Origin: Chromatiales bacterium
GTDB taxonomy: Bacteria > Pseudomonadota > Gammaproteobacteria > UBA6429 > Thiohalophilaceae
Direction: 5' to 3'
NCBI GenBank assembly: GCA_027032075.1
Contig: JALVOC010000229.1
Coordinates: 62,001 to 126,000 of the forward strand
DNA length: 64,000 bases
Shown here: one piece after another, positions 63,167-64,000 of the stretch
Numbering within the stretch: position 1 is the stretch's first letter
How the letters are laid out: each line of letters opens with the position of its first letter
Notes under the pieces: generated by a model
What the model was told of the DNA's origin: nothing
Seen by the model: the letters and a program-made list of their open reading frames with translations, nothing else
Database searches by the model: none
Made by a program: the position numbers and the translations under genes

Positions 63167-63275
63167 AAAACCCTTTTGGTTCATATGCTTATAACTATTG
63201 CGGGGAATCGCCAGAGGCATCGCTTCCGGCGCAGCCAGTGGGTATAATAACGGCTTCGCATCTGGAGTTTTTAAC

Positions 63276-63638
63276 ATGTCCGATCTGAAATCTGAAATAA
63301 CGCGCCAACTGGAGGCGGGCAGTTGTGCTGCCAGTGAGCTGTTTGCGTTGCAGGTCATCGATAACAGCATGGAACCGGAATTCCGCAAGGACTGTATCAT
63401 TGTCATCGATCCCGATGGGGTGGTGAGAGACGGTGTTTATGTCGTTGCCTTGATTGAAAGCGGTTATATTTTCCGCCAGCTCAAAATCGAGGATGAACGT
63501 TATTTCATCCAGCCGCTGAACGAAGATTACCTGCATGAAAGACGTGAGATTGCGCCGGATGCGATCAAAGGTATTGTTGTGCAGCAGGCCCCACCCAATG
63601 GCCGGCGGAAAGAACGCAAGAAGTATACCTATCAATAA
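63276..63638 (+). CDS. Small S24/LexA-like domain protein without catalytic Lys
   Basis: This 120-residue protein is of the peptidase S24 (LexA/UmuD C-terminal) fold. The nucleophile-type Ser is S31 in DNSMEPEF, then DPDGVVRDGVYVVAL. Where LexA has the general-base Lys (VKRL), this protein has R67 in IFRQL, so self-cleavage is doubtful. No DNA-binding domain is present. ATG 63276, with GGAG upstream, is chosen over the long frame from 63198. It lies just upstream of a rhodanese gene on the opposite strand. Function unknown. Confidence 0.7.
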   Translation: MSDLKSEITRQLEAGSCAASELFALQVIDNSMEPEFRKDCIIVIDPDGVVRDGVYVVALIESGYIFRQLKIEDERYFIQPLNEDYLHERREIAPDAIKGIVVQQAPPNGRRKERKKYTYQ

Positions 63639-63745
63639 CAGTCCAAAGCCGCAAGACAAACAGTGGAAAAGTTGCCTGTGTATTGTTAATGGGTCAGCTT
63701 CCCGACACACTTTTATCTTTACTCTTGCATCTTTACCCTTGTATC

Positions 63746-64000
63746 TTATTTTTTATAATTCACACTTAATTGCTCAGGGCGCAACTTGGGCGTAAAAAAT
63801 TCATCTGCTTCATCTTCATCAACGGTTTCACCATCACTTTTTACCATCGGCTGCTCGTAATCAGCCCAGCCGCGCAGACCTGTTTTCAGTGAGGTGACGT
63901 TTTGGTATCCCATTTGTTGCATCACGTCACAGGCAAAGACACTGCGATTCCCGGAGCGGCAGATGACAATGATTTCCTTGTCACGTGCTTCGACCAGTTC
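63746..64000 (-). CDS. Rhodanese-domain protein (partial)
   Basis: The C-terminal 84 codons of a rhodanese domain, cut by the window end. The active-site Cys is in IIVICRSGNRSVFACDVM, followed by the rhodanese fold end YQNVTSLKTGLRGWADY and an acidic tail. Such proteins transfer sulfane sulfur. The frame has no ATG in the window because the start lies beyond 64000. The product and sulfur acceptor are unknown. Confidence 0.8.
   Translation of the reverse strand, partial: ELVEARDKEIIVICRSGNRSVFACDVMQQMGYQNVTSLKTGLRGWADYEQPMVKSDGETVDEDEADEFFTPKLRPEQLSVNYKK

Overview
The window looks like chromosome of a gammaproteobacterium. The housekeeping order thrS-infC-rpmI-rplT-pheS-pheT-ihfA-merR-tRNA-Pro is the one seen in that class. 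It also has UvrB, a specialised NusG paralogue of RfaH type, a fused CysG, RND and Atm1-type exporters and a type VI secretion (T6SS) effector module. The species cannot be named from sequence alone; a Chromatiales-like sulfur oxidiser or relative is a guess.

Layout. (1) 1-1.5 kb: the 3' end of uvrB, an EPS-associated MarR-type regulator, a tiny ORF and rfaH. (2) 1.5-39.5 kb: a long, markedly AT-rich, all-plus-strand surface-polysaccharide locus. Its leader carries a perfect TATAAT box, an inverted repeat and an ops element (GGCGGTAGCGTGC), the known recruitment site for RfaH, so regulator and target lie together. Order: Wzz; a nonulosonate-type block (NeuB-like synthase, KdsC-like phosphatase, SDR, aldehyde dehydrogenase, transketolase); a translationally coupled CDP-deoxysugar block (RfbF, RfbG, RmlC-like epimerase, C-methyltransferase, aminotransferase); E1-alpha, E1-beta and a lipoyl/sugar-acyltransferase fusion; methyltransferases; a CMP-sugar synthetase and a DapA/NanA-type aldolase; Wzx; glycosyltransferases and a Wzy candidate; a second aminotransferase, a second TylF, a split transketolase, the initiating sugar-phosphate transferase, a carbamoyltransferase/SxtJ/DUF5989/SGNH group and a WbpM-type dehydratase. 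(3) 39.6-49.2 kb: GC-richer core genes: tRNA-Val(GAC), thrS to ihfA, a MerR regulator, tRNA-Pro(GGG) and cysG. (4) 49.2-56.6 kb: a broken repeat-protein remnant, then a minus-strand T6SS module (DUF4150 PAAR, VasX-like effector, membrane proteins with duplicated segments). (5) 57-64 kb: an RND pump with its adaptor, an Atm1-type ABC exporter, a small S24-type protein and a partial rhodanese.

How the genes work together. The polysaccharide locus can supply several unusual activated sugars, begin a lipid-linked repeat unit (32.8 kb), extend and decorate it (glycosyltransferases, methyltransferases, carbamoyltransferase), flip it (Wzx), polymerise it (Wzy) and set its length (Wzz). RfaH loaded at ops would keep polymerase going across about 38 kb.

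The most striking system is at 13.7-16.7 kb. A dedicated 2-oxoacid-dehydrogenase-like E1 pair is translationally coupled to a protein that has an E2-type lipoyl domain and an E3/E1-binding-like segment, but a NeuD/PglD-like left-handed beta-helix sugar acyltransferase where the usual E2 catalytic domain would be. I infer that an acyl group made by E1 is carried on the lipoyl arm straight to an amino sugar made by the aminotransferase just upstream, without free acyl-CoA.
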